Shown here: positions 45,401 to 54,647 of the stretch, one piece after another | Layout: the number at the start of each line of letters is the position of its first letter | Position numbering within the stretch: the first letter of the stretch is position 1 | The notes under the pieces: generated by a model | What the model was told of the DNA's origin: nothing | Database searches by the model: none | What the model saw: the letters and a program-made list of their open reading frames with translations, nothing else | Assembly: GCA_023229645.1 (NCBI GenBank) | Contig: JALNYU010000022.1 | Coordinates: forward strand, 1-64,000 | From: Nevskia sp. | GTDB taxonomy: Bacteria > Pseudomonadota > Gammaproteobacteria > Nevskiales > Nevskiaceae | Direction: 5' to 3' | Length of the DNA stretch: 64,000 nt | Made by a program: the position numbers and the translations under genes

Positions 45401-46046
45401 CAACCTTGCGGCGATTCAAGAGCTTGAAGAAGGCCGCGCGCGCGAAAGCTACATCGCGAGCCAGCACAACGACGTTACGCAGGCGCTGGCGACGTTGGAA
45501 AGCGCGATGGCACAGCTTGATCGCGAAACCCAGGACCGTTTTAAAACCACGTTCGATCAGGTCAATAGCATCTTCGTCGCTCGCTTCCCGCAGTTGTTTG
45601 GCGGCGGCGAGGCTTATTTGGAGTTGACCGGCGAAGCGACGGACGGTGAAGGTGGCGCGGCGCTAAACCGTGGCGTGAAAGTGATGGCGCGGCCACCGGG
45701 CAAACGCAATTCCTCAATTCAATTATTGTCGGGCGGTGAGAAGGCGATGACGGCCGTTGCGCTACTGCTGGCGCTATTCCAGTTGAACCCTGCGCCGTTC
45801 TGTCTAATGGACGAAGTCGACGCGCCGCTTGACGACGCCAACGTCGGCCGTTTTTGTGAAGTGGTCCGCGAAATGTCGCAGACCGTTCAATTTATTATCA
45901 TTACCCACAATAAGATCACGATGGAACTGGCTGAGTGTCTACACGGTGTCACGATGCAGGAACCTGGAGTTTCGCGCCTGGTAAGTGTTGACGTACAGCA
46001 GGCGGTGGCATTGGTGGGGCAGCCTGAAGACGCGCCGGCCGCATGA
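42483..46046 (+). CDS. smc: Chromosome segregation ATPase SMC
   Basis: 1187 residues. The N-terminal head has Walker A GPNGCGKSN. Two long coiled coils (about 165-500 and 680-1000), rich in Ala/Glu/Arg, flank a hinge near 510-660. The C-terminal head has LSGGEKAMTAVALLLALF and Walker B PFCLMDEVDAPLDDAN. It works with ScpA and ScpB, both encoded 8-16 kb downstream. AAGG lies 5 bases before the ATG. It is followed by zipA after 37 bp. Confidence 0.97.
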   Translation: MRLSGIKLAGFKSFVDPTGLPLPSRLTSVVGPNGCGKSNLIDAVRWVLGEASIKNLRGSDSEDVIFNGSRTRKPAGRASVELTFDNSDFQVTGPYAAYAELAVKRELTRDGSSQYYLNGNKCLKRDVTDLFLGTGLGGKNQYAIIEQGMVSRMVEAKPEELRQWLEEAAGISKYKERRRETESRIRQTRENLSRLQDLQNELAGRLEVLVKQASNAEKYKQYKEEERRLKAEVLLLKLRILETQAITQEEAIGQYELALDAARAGVGEAETLREQAENRLREAGNALNGDQARVYDCEAALARNEQNLAHARELKNLRVRELEQLEAQLFELVRRRDQEQLREKALTQAVASAEARVGETEAAEQLAQETLFTAETVLADAQQQWEAFSQRSQAPLLEAEGERVRVQGLERALTQTEERLRRLSGEHAALDPAPIQASLRDAESELTQLDDELQEAQARLEMAEAELQTAREQRTMIETELHESRQALQSARGRQASLETLQQAALRQDDAELSAWLRKSGLADLPRLAAALTVDAGWEGAVEQVLEHWLQAPVVERGRLPLQPPGLDALPKGGAAFVIDADVDPIAAAERLIAKVHGAPALAALLHGVYTAETDAEFEQRAVMLQAGESVINRNGVWRGLGWLRYPKRDPQHSGVIARGLLLKQLKTTIDETALKVQNGERLLADMNTRRVQLDNDRRSWASKLDQARARQAQKLAQRQTQAVRLEQTEARLRALTQELENLGLQRSLQAEELSEARGRLITLEETAEQLRNERVELNRTLASGRDALQAARAVAQQAGQHRSQAQVQLAGQTSALAAIARSLETLAEQREVMEAQRETRRSAGEELDAPIASKAAEVEAARAALLAAREQLRVAREAQTAADTAVAEAVRLMRAAEAKKEGAQERLQTARLEFENLRARRDGAESQFAESGFGRAELAEDLTPDALGNEPLPLWEEKLATVGRRIDRLGAINLAAIQELEEGRARESYIASQHNDVTQALATLESAMAQLDRETQDRFKTTFDQVNSIFVARFPQLFGGGEAYLELTGEATDGEGGAALNRGVKVMARPPGKRNSSIQLLSGGEKAMTAVALLLALFQLNPAPFCLMDEVDAPLDDANVGRFCEVVREMSQTVQFIIITHNKITMELAECLHGVTMQEPGVSRLVSVDVQQAVALVGQPEDAPAA

Positions 46047-46083
46047 CCGGCAGATCCGCTTACGGCAGGCAGAGGCTTAAACG

Positions 46084-46824
46084 ATGAGTCCATTGCAATG
46101 GGCGTTGCTAATACTAGCGGCGCTTGCGGTTATCGCGATTTACCTATTTTCGCGGCGGGATCGGCGTGCGCTCGATAGCCGCCATCGCGACGATGCGCCC
46201 GAAGAGCCGCTGCTGCCGCCCGGCCGGGCGCGGCAGCTTGATATTTTTGGCAACGCCGAAGCGGCCAGCGGTCAATTCGACGAATACGGCGTCAGCCGGC
46301 CGCGTCGGGTCGAGCCGCATCTCGACGGTAGCGACGACGACCCCGTTGCGCCGCTGCACGCGCCGATGCCGCCACTGACGGCGCGCAAGCCAGCCGCCGC
46401 AAAAGCACCCGGCCAGAAAATCGTTTCGTTGCTGATCGCGGAACGCTCGGGCGGCCAAATCCTCGGCCCGGAACTGCACGCGGCGTTAGCAACGCAAGGC
46501 TTGCAGTACGGCGCCAAACAGATTTATCACCGCCTGCACGGCAGTGACATCGTCTTCAGCGTTGCCAGCCTGCTCAAGCCCGGCTATCTCGACCCCGATG
46601 CTGCCGAAACATTTTCGACGCTAGGGTTGACCATCTTCATGGTGCTGCCGGGGCCGGTTAAAGCGGCTGACGCCGTGCGCGACATGATCGGCTGCGCCGA
46701 GCACCTGGCCGAGGCGCTGAACGCCGAAGTCTACGACTCGCACCGGCAGATCTTTACGCCATCCAGCGCCCGCAGCCTGCAGCTCGAAGTCGAGAACTGG
46801 GCACGCTTTAATATTCCGATCTAA
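46084..46824 (+). CDS. zipA: Cell division protein ZipA
   Basis: 246 residues. An N-terminal membrane helix (about 4-22) is followed by a basic/proline-rich linker. The C-terminal FtsZ-binding domain, about 108-246, has KIVSLLIAERSGGQILGPEL and YGAKQIYHRL. It tethers FtsZ to the inner membrane at the septum. The smc-zipA-ligA order is the common one in Pseudomonas and its relatives. Confidence 0.94.
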   Translation: MSPLQWALLILAALAVIAIYLFSRRDRRALDSRHRDDAPEEPLLPPGRARQLDIFGNAEAASGQFDEYGVSRPRRVEPHLDGSDDDPVAPLHAPMPPLTARKPAAAKAPGQKIVSLLIAERSGGQILGPELHAALATQGLQYGAKQIYHRLHGSDIVFSVASLLKPGYLDPDAAETFSTLGLTIFMVLPGPVKAADAVRDMIGCAEHLAEALNAEVYDSHRQIFTPSSARSLQLEVENWARFNIPI

Positions 46825-46844
46825 TTCGCTGCGAATTTCGCCCG

Positions 46845-48998
46845 ATGACCGCGCCCGCCGAACGTGCCGCACAGCTGCGGCGCGAGCTTGAAGCCCACAA
46901 CCACCGTTACTACGTGCTGGATGCCCCGAGCATCCCAGATGCCGAGTACGACCAGCTGTTCCGCGAGCTACAAGGTCTCGAAGCCGCGCACCCAGCGCTG
47001 TATCGGGCAGATTCGCCGACGCAACGCGTCGGCGGCGCGGCGCTAAAGGAATTCGTGCCGCTGCGGCACCGGCAGCCGATGATGTCGCTGAACAACTGTT
47101 TCTCCGACGACGAACTCGGCGATTTTGACCGCCGCGTGCGCGAGGGTCTCGGGATCGCTGAAGCTGAATATGTCGCTGAGCCGAAACTCGACGGCTTGGC
47201 GGTATCGCTGATCTACGAAAACGGTGTTTTGGTGCAAGGCGCGACCCGTGGCGATGGCGAAACCGGCGAGAACATCACCGAAAATCTGCGCACGATTCGG
47301 CAGATCCCATTACGCTTCCATGCTGACGACGCGGCTGTGCCCGCGCTGTTTGAAGTGCGCGGCGAGGTTTATCTGCCGCGTGCGGGTTTCGAGCGCATTA
47401 ACGCTGAGGCTTTGGCGCGTGGTGAAAAGGCTTACGTCAATCCGCGCAATACTGCCGCCGGCAGCCTGCGGCAGCTTGATCCGAAAATCACCGCGGCGCG
47501 GCCTTTGGCGTTTTATGCCTACGCCCACGGTGCGACGGAAGGCTGGCAACGGCCGGCGACGCATGCTCAGATTCTTGCGCAACTGCGTGCCTGGGGCTTC
47601 CCGGTTTCGGATTTGATTCAAACCGTGCGCGGCGTCGATGGCTGCCTCGGGTATTTCCGCCAGATCGCTGCGGTGCGCGCCACGCTCGGGTTTGATATCG
47701 ACGGCGTTGTGTACAAACTCAACGAGCTTGCCGGGCGTGACGAACTTGGCGCCGTTTCGCGCGCCCCGCGCTGGGCCATCGCGCACAAATTCCCAGCCGA
47801 AGAAGCGGTGACGCTGCTCGAAAATGTTGAGTTTCAGGTCGGCCGCACCGGCGCCATGACGCCGGTGGCGCGGCTTAAGCCGGTGTTTGTCGGCGGCGCC
47901 AACGTCAGCAATGCAACGCTGCACAACATGGATGAAGTGCAGCGCAAAGATGTGCGGATCGGCGATACCGTCGTTGTCCGCCGCGCTGGTGATGTCATTC
48001 CGGAAGTTGCTCGCGTTGTCCTTGAGCGGCGGCCGGCCGATGCCCGGGTGGTCGAACTGCCGCCAGCCTGCCCGGTTTGCGGCGGCAGCATCGAACGCGA
48101 AGAAGGTGAAGCCATTGCCCGCTGCACGAACGGCCTGAGCTGCCGCGCCCAGCTGCACGGCGCGCTGGTGCATTTCGTTTCGCGCAAGGCCATCGACATC
48201 GATGGTCTGGGCGAAAAGCTGCTGGCGCAGCTGATCGAGGCCGGCTTGATCGCCTCGCCGGCGGACATCTACACCAAGCTCGATGTGCCGACGCTAGCCG
48301 CGCTCGACCGCATGGGCGAGAAATCGGCGCAGAACCTCGTCGATGCGATCAACGCCAGCCGCAACACCACGTTCGAGCGCTTTTTATACGCGCTTGGTAT
48401 TCCGGTAGTTGGTGAATCCACCGCGCGTGACCTGGCGCGCGAGTTCGGCGGTGTTGAGCGCTTGTTCGCCGCTGCGGCCGAGGACGCAGTTCACGCCGCT
48501 GCCCAGGCGCAACTGCGTGCCGAGCGCGAAGCCGAGGCCGAGCGCATCGGTAAAAAGATCCGCCGCAGCGAGGCCGAGCGCGCGTTAGCCTACCCGCAAC
48601 TGCAGGCAGTGCCGGATGTCGGCGAGACCGTCGCGGCGTCGATCGCACATTTCCTCGCTGAGCCACACAACGCCGCGGTGATTCGGACCTTGGTTACCGC
48701 CATCGAGGCGGGCGGCTGCGGCATTCATTGGCCGGCACCGAAACCGGTGGCGACGGGTGCGCTGAGCGGTAAAACTTTCGTCATCACCGGCACCTTGGTC
48801 GGCATGAGTCGGGAACAAGCCGGCGCCTTGATCGAAGCGCAAGGCGGCAAGCTTTCCGGCAGTGTTTCGGCCAAAACCGACTACCTGCTGGCGGGCGAAT
48901 CGGCCGGCTCCAAGCTCGCCAAAGCAGAGAAATTGGGCGTGCCGGTTATCGATTTGGAGCAACTGCAGCGGATGATCGCCATAGCGCCGAACGTCTGA
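46845..48998 (+). CDS. ligA: NAD-dependent DNA ligase
   Basis: 717 residues, against about 670 in E. coli. The nucleotidyl lysine is in AEPKLDGLAVSLIYENG. An OB domain, a Zn finger (CPVCGGSIEREEGEAIARCTNGLSC), helix-hairpin-helix repeats, and a C-terminal BRCT domain (GKTFVITGTLVGMSREQAGALI) follow. The extra length includes a charged Ala/Glu/Arg insert of about 35 residues inside the HhH region, near 545-580. It starts 20 bp after zipA. Confidence 0.96.
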   Translation: MTAPAERAAQLRRELEAHNHRYYVLDAPSIPDAEYDQLFRELQGLEAAHPALYRADSPTQRVGGAALKEFVPLRHRQPMMSLNNCFSDDELGDFDRRVREGLGIAEAEYVAEPKLDGLAVSLIYENGVLVQGATRGDGETGENITENLRTIRQIPLRFHADDAAVPALFEVRGEVYLPRAGFERINAEALARGEKAYVNPRNTAAGSLRQLDPKITAARPLAFYAYAHGATEGWQRPATHAQILAQLRAWGFPVSDLIQTVRGVDGCLGYFRQIAAVRATLGFDIDGVVYKLNELAGRDELGAVSRAPRWAIAHKFPAEEAVTLLENVEFQVGRTGAMTPVARLKPVFVGGANVSNATLHNMDEVQRKDVRIGDTVVVRRAGDVIPEVARVVLERRPADARVVELPPACPVCGGSIEREEGEAIARCTNGLSCRAQLHGALVHFVSRKAIDIDGLGEKLLAQLIEAGLIASPADIYTKLDVPTLAALDRMGEKSAQNLVDAINASRNTTFERFLYALGIPVVGESTARDLAREFGGVERLFAAAAEDAVHAAAQAQLRAEREAEAERIGKKIRRSEAERALAYPQLQAVPDVGETVAASIAHFLAEPHNAAVIRTLVTAIEAGGCGIHWPAPKPVATGALSGKTFVITGTLVGMSREQAGALIEAQGGKLSGSVSAKTDYLLAGESAGSKLAKAEKLGVPVIDLEQLQRMIAIAPNV

Positions 48999-49202
48999 GC
49001 GCAGCGTGGCGGCGCTAACCTCGCTATATCGCTGTGGGACTGGAAACGGCGATTACGCTTGCCTTTGGCGGAATGCGGATTTAGATTCCTAAAAGGAATC
49101 ATAGGCCGCTGCTCGCGAATACTTCGCCGCGCTGATGTTGGCGTTTGGCGGTGATCGGCGCAGGGCTGGGATCTGCCACTCAAAACGAAGGGACTCACGC
49201 CA

Positions 49203-51209
49203 ATGTCACCCACCGATCGCCCCGAAGCACCCGAGGTGCGCCTGCGCAGTAATACGGTCACGATCATCGGCCAGACGGAAGGCCCGAAGATCCAGTCGAT
49301 CACCTACGTTCCCAACTCCTTGGTGATTAGCGACGGACAACCCTCGGAAACGCCACCGACGATAGTCGGGACCAGCGGAACGCCCTTTACGATTACGTTG
49401 GAGGCCGGGCGGAAAAAAACGGCCGAGGTCGCAATTCAATTCAACACCGTCACTGGCGGCAGTGCTTCGGCATATGCGCCGTCTGGCGGCGGTGATGGAG
49501 TGCCAGAAGAACTGAATTTCTTTTTCGCCGTCACCCTCCAATTTACCGACGGCGGTTCTGCCACGGTTTATCTGGCGCAGGGCAACTACGCACTGACCAA
49601 CAATTGGTGGATCGGTGGCTCGCCGATATTGAGCCAGGTGACGCCGCGATTGCGCTACACGCAGGGGAATTCGGTGTACACCTGGGCGCTGTCTGGCGAT
49701 CATGAAAGTTTTACGTTGCAGCAGACAAACGTTCGGCCGCTATCGCCGATCAAAAATGTTTTTGTGCTGATGTTGGAGAACCATTCGTTTGACAACATCT
49801 TCGCGCGTTCGGGAATTCCCGGCATCATCGCCGCGACCGATGCCAACAGTAATGTCTACAACGGGACAACCTATCACTTCAGCGGCAACGCGCCCGGCGC
49901 GATGCCAACCGATCCTGGGCACGAGTTTCCCGATGTGTTGGAGCAACTCGCGGGAGTCGGGGCCGTTTATCATCCAAATGGCGATTACCCGAGCATCAAC
50001 AATTCCGGCTTTGCCGCGAATTACGCAGTAACGACGACCGAAGGGCCGGCGCCATCAGCGGCGGATATCGGCGACATCATGGCTGGTTTCGATACCGAGC
50101 AGCAGCTCCTCGGTATTTACGCGCTAGCCAAGAATTTCGTGCTGTGTGACCAGTGGTTTTCCTCGCTGCCGGGACCAACGTGGCCGAACCGATTCTTCTT
50201 GCACGGAGCTTCGTCGAACGGGCTTGACCACAGCCCGAGCAGCATTGAAATTGCCGAGTGGGAAGCACTCGATGGCTTCCGCTACCCGCGGGGGTCTATT
50301 TTCGATGCGATGACCGCGGCAACCGTGACTTGGCGCTTGTATCACGACAACAGTGGGCCGTTAGAAGGCACGGTTTCGCAAGTTTCGGCGATCCATAAAA
50401 TCGATTTGGAAAATGTCCATGCGCTGTCTGATTTCATCTCCGGCGTGCAGAGCGGTGACTACCCTTACGAATACACGTTTATCGAACCGAATTATGGTGA
50501 CGTTATTAACGGCAGCTACGAAGGGGGCTCTTCGCAGCATCCCAAGGATGATGTTGCTGCCGGTGACGCGCTGGTCGCCAAAGTCTACGAGGCGATCCGC
50601 AACTCGCCGCTATGGGAATCGAGCCTGCTGATTGTGACCTACGACGAACACGGCGGCTTTTACGACCACGTTGCGCCGGGTCAAGTCGTACCGCCAAACG
50701 ACGATAGCAGCAGCAAGTACAACCGTTACGGGTTCAATTTCTCGCAATATGGTGTGCGGGTGCCGGCGGTGGTGATTTCGCCGTGGCTTGCTTCGGGCGT
50801 TGATCACACCGTCTACGATCACGCCTCGGCATTGGCGACACTGGAATGGTTATTTGGCCTCGGCCCGCTGACCGAGCGGGACGCCGTGGCGAACAGCCTG
50901 CACGCGCTGATTGCGCCGACCCTGAGAACCGACACGCCAACGCAACTGCCGCGTCCCGCCTCTGCACCGCAGCCCAAGCCACAGCTGACGGCGGAAGCCC
51001 GCGCCGCGCTCGATCTGCAGCCGGTGCCGGACGGCGGCACCTTGACCGGCATGCTCGGCGTGCTGCTGAAAGCCGATAGCCGCCTCAACGGTGCTGACGC
51101 CGCGCGAACGCGCTTTAGCAGCGTCAAGACCCGCGGCGATGCTCGCGCCTACTTTCATGAAGTGATGACAAAAGTGGCCGTAGCACGGGCGGCGAAAGCG
51201 GCTGAGTAA
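49203..51209 (+). CDS. Phospholipase C / acid phosphatase-like phosphoesterase with unusual N-terminal domain
   Basis: 668 residues. Residues ~184-590 carry the AcpA/phospholipase C fold: VFVLMLENHSFDNIF (metal and nucleophile, E192/S195), FSSLPGPTWPNRFFLHG, QHPKDDVAAGDALVAKVYEAI, and LLIVTYDEHGGFYDHV with the second metal site. Residues 1-175 form a beta-rich domain I do not recognise. There is no signal peptide, which is odd for this mostly exported family; Tat export is not evident. A Pro/Ala-rich linker and ~70-residue helical tail close the protein. Its upstream 204 bp hold only a small GATTCC palindrome (49084-49100). Confidence 0.83.
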   Translation: MSPTDRPEAPEVRLRSNTVTIIGQTEGPKIQSITYVPNSLVISDGQPSETPPTIVGTSGTPFTITLEAGRKKTAEVAIQFNTVTGGSASAYAPSGGGDGVPEELNFFFAVTLQFTDGGSATVYLAQGNYALTNNWWIGGSPILSQVTPRLRYTQGNSVYTWALSGDHESFTLQQTNVRPLSPIKNVFVLMLENHSFDNIFARSGIPGIIAATDANSNVYNGTTYHFSGNAPGAMPTDPGHEFPDVLEQLAGVGAVYHPNGDYPSINNSGFAANYAVTTTEGPAPSAADIGDIMAGFDTEQQLLGIYALAKNFVLCDQWFSSLPGPTWPNRFFLHGASSNGLDHSPSSIEIAEWEALDGFRYPRGSIFDAMTAATVTWRLYHDNSGPLEGTVSQVSAIHKIDLENVHALSDFISGVQSGDYPYEYTFIEPNYGDVINGSYEGGSSQHPKDDVAAGDALVAKVYEAIRNSPLWESSLLIVTYDEHGGFYDHVAPGQVVPPNDDSSSKYNRYGFNFSQYGVRVPAVVISPWLASGVDHTVYDHASALATLEWLFGLGPLTERDAVANSLHALIAPTLRTDTPTQLPRPASAPQPKPQLTAEARAALDLQPVPDGGTLTGMLGVLLKADSRLNGADAARTRFSSVKTRGDARAYFHEVMTKVAVARAAKAAE

Positions 51210-51214
51210 CCGAA

Positions 51215-51487
51215 CTACTGCGCCGCTTCTTCCGGCGTTTTAGCGATGATCGATAGCGCGTGGATTTCGGTTTGCATCATCGTACCGAGCGTCGCGTAAA
51301 TCAGCCGGTGACGGGCGATTGGGGTGAGGCCGGCGAACGCGGCGCTGACAATCCGCAGATTGTAGTGCCCGCCTTTTTCCGCTCCGGCATGGCCGGCGTG
51401 GCGGTGGCTATCGTCGTCGATTTCAATTTGCGTCGGCTGCAATGCCGCGACCAAAGTGCGGCGAATCCGGTCAATGCGCGTCGTCAT
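51215..51487 (-). CDS. BolA-family protein
   Basis: 90 residues. The BolA core is DDSHRHAGHAGAEKGGHYNLRIVSAAFAGLTPIARHRLIYATLG, including the conserved His and the RHR. These proteins pair with monothiol glutaredoxins in Fe-S handling or act as regulators. The ATG overlaps the end of yciB by 17 bp, so translation is coupled. It converges on the phosphoesterase gene with 5 bp between stops. Confidence 0.9.
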   Translation of the reverse strand: MTTRIDRIRRTLVAALQPTQIEIDDDSHRHAGHAGAEKGGHYNLRIVSAAFAGLTPIARHRLIYATLGTMMQTEIHALSIIAKTPEEAAQ

Positions 51488-52022
51488 GGTTGGGCTCAGT
51501 GACTAAATAGCGCGATAAAAACGGCGCGTGCAGCAGCAAAAACACGAATGGCAGCACGGTGAAGCTGATGAATTTCCAGGTCACCCAGGTCGCCTCGCTG
51601 AAATTTTTTGCGATATAGAAATTCACCGCCGCGAGCAGCAAATAATAAATGCCCCAGGCGGCGTTCACACGGCGCCAAACCGCATCCGGCATCACGATCA
51701 TTTGCTGCGGCAGGCGTGCGAGCAGCACTTTGTCGCCAAAGAAATGGCTGCTGAGCAGGGCGGCACCGAATGCGGCGTAGATCGCTGTTGGTTTGAACTT
51801 AACGAAATCGGGATCGTGCAGCCACAGTGTCAGACCACCGAGCACAGTGACGACAACGGCAATCGCAAGCTGCATTTTCGGCATCCGCCGCGTCCGTACC
51901 CAGGTGTAGATCACCAGCGCGATGCACGCCGCGATTAACACCGCCGTTGCCGGATACAGCCCGTAAAAAGCGTAGACGCCGACGAAGAGTAGGGCGGGGA
52001 TGGTGTCGATCAGTGCGTTCAT
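51471..52022 (-). CDS. yciB: Inner-membrane protein YciB / septation protein A
   Basis: 183 residues with five to six membrane helices. The N-terminus MNALIDTIPALLFVGVYAFYGLYPATAVLIA and the segments FKPTAIYAAFGAALL and WVTWKFISFTVLPFVFLLLHAPFLSRYL are typical of the YciB/IspZ family, involved in envelope and septum integrity. It is the first gene of a two-gene operon with bolA. Confidence 0.92.
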   Translation of the reverse strand: MNALIDTIPALLFVGVYAFYGLYPATAVLIAACIALVIYTWVRTRRMPKMQLAIAVVVTVLGGLTLWLHDPDFVKFKPTAIYAAFGAALLSSHFFGDKVLLARLPQQMIVMPDAVWRRVNAAWGIYYLLLAAVNFYIAKNFSEATWVTWKFISFTVLPFVFLLLHAPFLSRYLVTEPNHDDAH

Positions 52023-52301
52023 TCAGGCGTGATATTCGAAACGTAAATTTTGGGGAAGCGGGTGTGCGGCGGTGTTGTGGCATAAGCCGGTACGCCACTG
52101 CAAGAATCGCGCGGCATGGCGGCTGTGGTCAGCGCTGTAGCGATAAACGGCGTTGATGATCGGCGTAACAGGACGCCCGAACCGGAATTCGGCAACGGGA
52201 TTCCGGCGTGACGGCTGCAGAACCCGCGTCCTTAGAGGCTGTGACGGCGTGGCGGCGCGATTATAGCCGGCAGCGCCAGTAAAGCATGGGACAATAGCGG
52301 C

Positions 52302-52937
52302 ATGGCAATCGAATGGTTGGAGCTACACCCGGTGGATCCGCAGAAGCGCTGGCTGCAACGCGCGGCGGACTGCGTTCGCGGCGGCGGCGTGATCGCCTAT
52401 CCGACGGATTCCTGCTACGCGCTGGGCTGCAGAACGGGCGATAAAGACGCCGCCGAGCGGATCCGCAAAATTCGGCAATTCGATCGGCATCACTTGTTCA
52501 CGCTGGTCTGTCGCGATCTGGCCGAGATCGCCAACTACGCGCGCGTCGACAACTGGCAGTACCGGTTGTTGCGACAACTGACGCCGGGCCCGTACACCGT
52601 AATTCTGGAAGCGACCAAAGAAGTGCCGCGCCGTTTGCAGCACGAAAAGCGCAAGACCATCGGCATCCGCGTGCCGGAACACAAGGCGGCACACGCGCTG
52701 CTGGATTTGCTCGGCGAGCCGATGCTCAGCTGTACGCTGCAGTTTCCGGATGCCGACGAGCCGGTTGGTGATCCCAACGATTACCGGCAAGCGTTAGAGC
52801 AATCGGTTGATCTGGTTCTGGATGGCGGGACGTGCGGCATCATGCCAACCACGGTGCTCGACCTCAGTGGCGCGACGCCATTGCTGCTGCGCCAAGGCCT
52901 CGGCGACGTTTCGATGCTCGGCCTATCCGAGGCTTGA
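52302..52937 (+). CDS. yciO: YciO-type protein of the Sua5/YrdC family
   Basis: 211 residues. The YrdC fold binds ATP and threonylcarbamoyl-AMP: RGGGVIAYPTDSCYALGC, IRKIRQFDRHHLFTLVCRDL and TPGPYTVILEATKEVPRRL, then TIGIRVPEH. The form is closer to YciO than to the essential TsaC, so its role in t6A synthesis is not assured. The 279 bp upstream hold no clear gene. A PHP-domain gene often seen before yciO is absent. Confidence 0.87.
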   Translation: MAIEWLELHPVDPQKRWLQRAADCVRGGGVIAYPTDSCYALGCRTGDKDAAERIRKIRQFDRHHLFTLVCRDLAEIANYARVDNWQYRLLRQLTPGPYTVILEATKEVPRRLQHEKRKTIGIRVPEHKAAHALLDLLGEPMLSCTLQFPDADEPVGDPNDYRQALEQSVDLVLDGGTCGIMPTTVLDLSGATPLLLRQGLGDVSMLGLSEA

Positions 52938-52964
52938 ATAGGCCGCGCCCCGTATAATCGCCGT

Positions 52965-53624
52965 ATGGATCTCCAATTATTGGTACAAAAGCTCGCGGTT
53001 TGGGCGCTGCCGGTCATTTTTGCGATCACGCTGCACGAGGTCGCCCACGGCTGGGTGGCACGTTCGCTGGGTGATCCGACTGCCGCGCAACTGGGTCGTC
53101 TGAGTTTGAATCCGCTCAAGCACGTTGATCCGATTGGGACCGTGCTGGTGCCTGGATTTTTACTGCTGCTCGGCGGTTTCATGATGGGCTGGGCCAAGCC
53201 GGTGCCGGTGGACTGGCGCAATTTTAAAAGTCCGCGTAAGGACATGGCGATCGTCGCCGTTGCTGGGCCGTTGTCGAATCTCGCGATGGCCATCGTCTGG
53301 GGCATTGTTTTTAAGCTTGCCGCGAGTACCGGCGCCGTCGAAGGCACTTGGTATGGCGTCATGCAGATGGGCAAGGCCGGCATTCTGATCAACGTATCGC
53401 TGATGGTGCTGAACCTGCTGCCACTGCCGCCGCTCGACGGTGGCCGCGTGCTCGTCGGCTTATTGCCGGCGCGCGCTGCCTATAAAGTCGCGCAAATTGA
53501 GCCCTACGGCATGGTGATTCTGTTGGTGCTGATCGCTACCGGCGTACTCAGCACGATCTTGTACTGGCCTTATGTGCTGTCGTTGCTCGGCATTAATTCC
53601 TTGCTCAGCCTTACCCTTTTCTAA
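52965..53624 (+). CDS. Site-2 protease family (M50) membrane metalloprotease
   Basis: 219 residues with five or six membrane segments. The zinc motif H24-E-V-A-H28 is in ITLHEVAHGW, and the third ligand motif is NLLPLPPLDGGRVL. It is the short form without PDZ domains. It likely cleaves membrane-bound substrates. It sits between yciO (27 bp) and trpS (12 bp). Confidence 0.9.
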   Translation: MDLQLLVQKLAVWALPVIFAITLHEVAHGWVARSLGDPTAAQLGRLSLNPLKHVDPIGTVLVPGFLLLLGGFMMGWAKPVPVDWRNFKSPRKDMAIVAVAGPLSNLAMAIVWGIVFKLAASTGAVEGTWYGVMQMGKAGILINVSLMVLNLLPLPPLDGGRVLVGLLPARAAYKVAQIEPYGMVILLVLIATGVLSTILYWPYVLSLLGINSLLSLTLF

Positions 53625-53636
53625 ACTCTTTAATCA

Positions 53637-54647
53637 GTGAACAACCGCCCCACCGTTTTATCCGGCATCCAGCCGTCTGGCCGTTTGACCCTCGGCAACT
53701 ACCTCGGCGCAATCAAAAATTGGCTGCCGCTGTCGGCGACGCACGATTGCTACTACATGCTGGTCGATCTACACGCGATCACCGTGCGGCAAGATCCAGC
53801 GGTGCTGCGCGAGCGCTGCTACGAGTTTCTTGCGCTGTACATCGCCTGCGGGCTTGATCCGAAAAACAACGTGCTGTTCGTCCAAAGCCACGTTGCAGCC
53901 CATGCGCGGCTGAGCTGGGTGCTGAACTGCTACACGCAGTTTGGTGAGCTGAGCCGGATGACGCAGTTCAAGGATAAAAGCGCGAAGCACGTCGATAACA
54001 TTAACGCCGGGCTATTCGGATATCCGGTGCTGATGGCGGCGGATATCCTGCTTTACGACGCTACGCACGTGCCGGTGGGCGACGATCAGAAGCAGCATTT
54101 GGAGCTGACGCGCGACATTGCGCAGCGCTTCAACAACATCTACGGCGCGCCGAAGCACGAGATTTTCGTGGTTCCGGAGCCGATGATCCCGCCGGTCGGC
54201 GCGCGCATCATGGGCTTGCAGGATCCGACGGCGAAGATGAGCAAGTCTGACGATGCCGAAACCAATGCGCTGTACTTGCTCGATCCGCCGGACACGATCA
54301 CGCGCAAAATCAAACGCGCCGTGACCGATGTCGGTGCCGAAGTGCGTTTCGACATTGCCGAAAAGCCGGGCGTGTCGAATTTGTTATCGATACTCGCTGC
54401 GACCACCGGCGAAAGTATCCCCGCACTCGAGGAACGCTTCGCCGGTTCGCAATACGGCGCGTTCAAAGCCGCCGTTGCTGAGGCCGTTGTCGAGTGTTTG
54501 AAGCCGGTGCAAGCGCGTTACCAAGAACTGCGCGAAGACCGCGACGGCTTGCTGGCCGTATTGCGTGACGGCGCCGAGCGCGCGGCCGTCCGTGCCGACG
54601 CCACGCTCAAGCGCGTTCACGAGGCCTTGGGCTTTATTCCGGAATGA
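53637..54647 (+). CDS. trpS: Tryptophanyl-tRNA synthetase
   Basis: 336 residues. Class I synthetase with the HIGH-type motif PSGRLTLGNYLGA and KMSKS in DPTAKMSKSDDAE. GTG start. The stop overlaps the scpA start by 4 bases. Charged tRNA-Trp from this enzyme is what the trp leader peptide would monitor. Confidence 0.97.
   Translation: MNNRPTVLSGIQPSGRLTLGNYLGAIKNWLPLSATHDCYYMLVDLHAITVRQDPAVLRERCYEFLALYIACGLDPKNNVLFVQSHVAAHARLSWVLNCYTQFGELSRMTQFKDKSAKHVDNINAGLFGYPVLMAADILLYDATHVPVGDDQKQHLELTRDIAQRFNNIYGAPKHEIFVVPEPMIPPVGARIMGLQDPTAKMSKSDDAETNALYLLDPPDTITRKIKRAVTDVGAEVRFDIAEKPGVSNLLSILAATTGESIPALEERFAGSQYGAFKAAVAEAVVECLKPVQARYQELREDRDGLLAVLRDGAERAAVRADATLKRVHEALGFIPE

Noticed and set aside
47310..48173. 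287-codon open frame on the minus strand inside ligA
   Set aside because: Antisense shadow of a well-supported ligase gene with no recognisable protein features.
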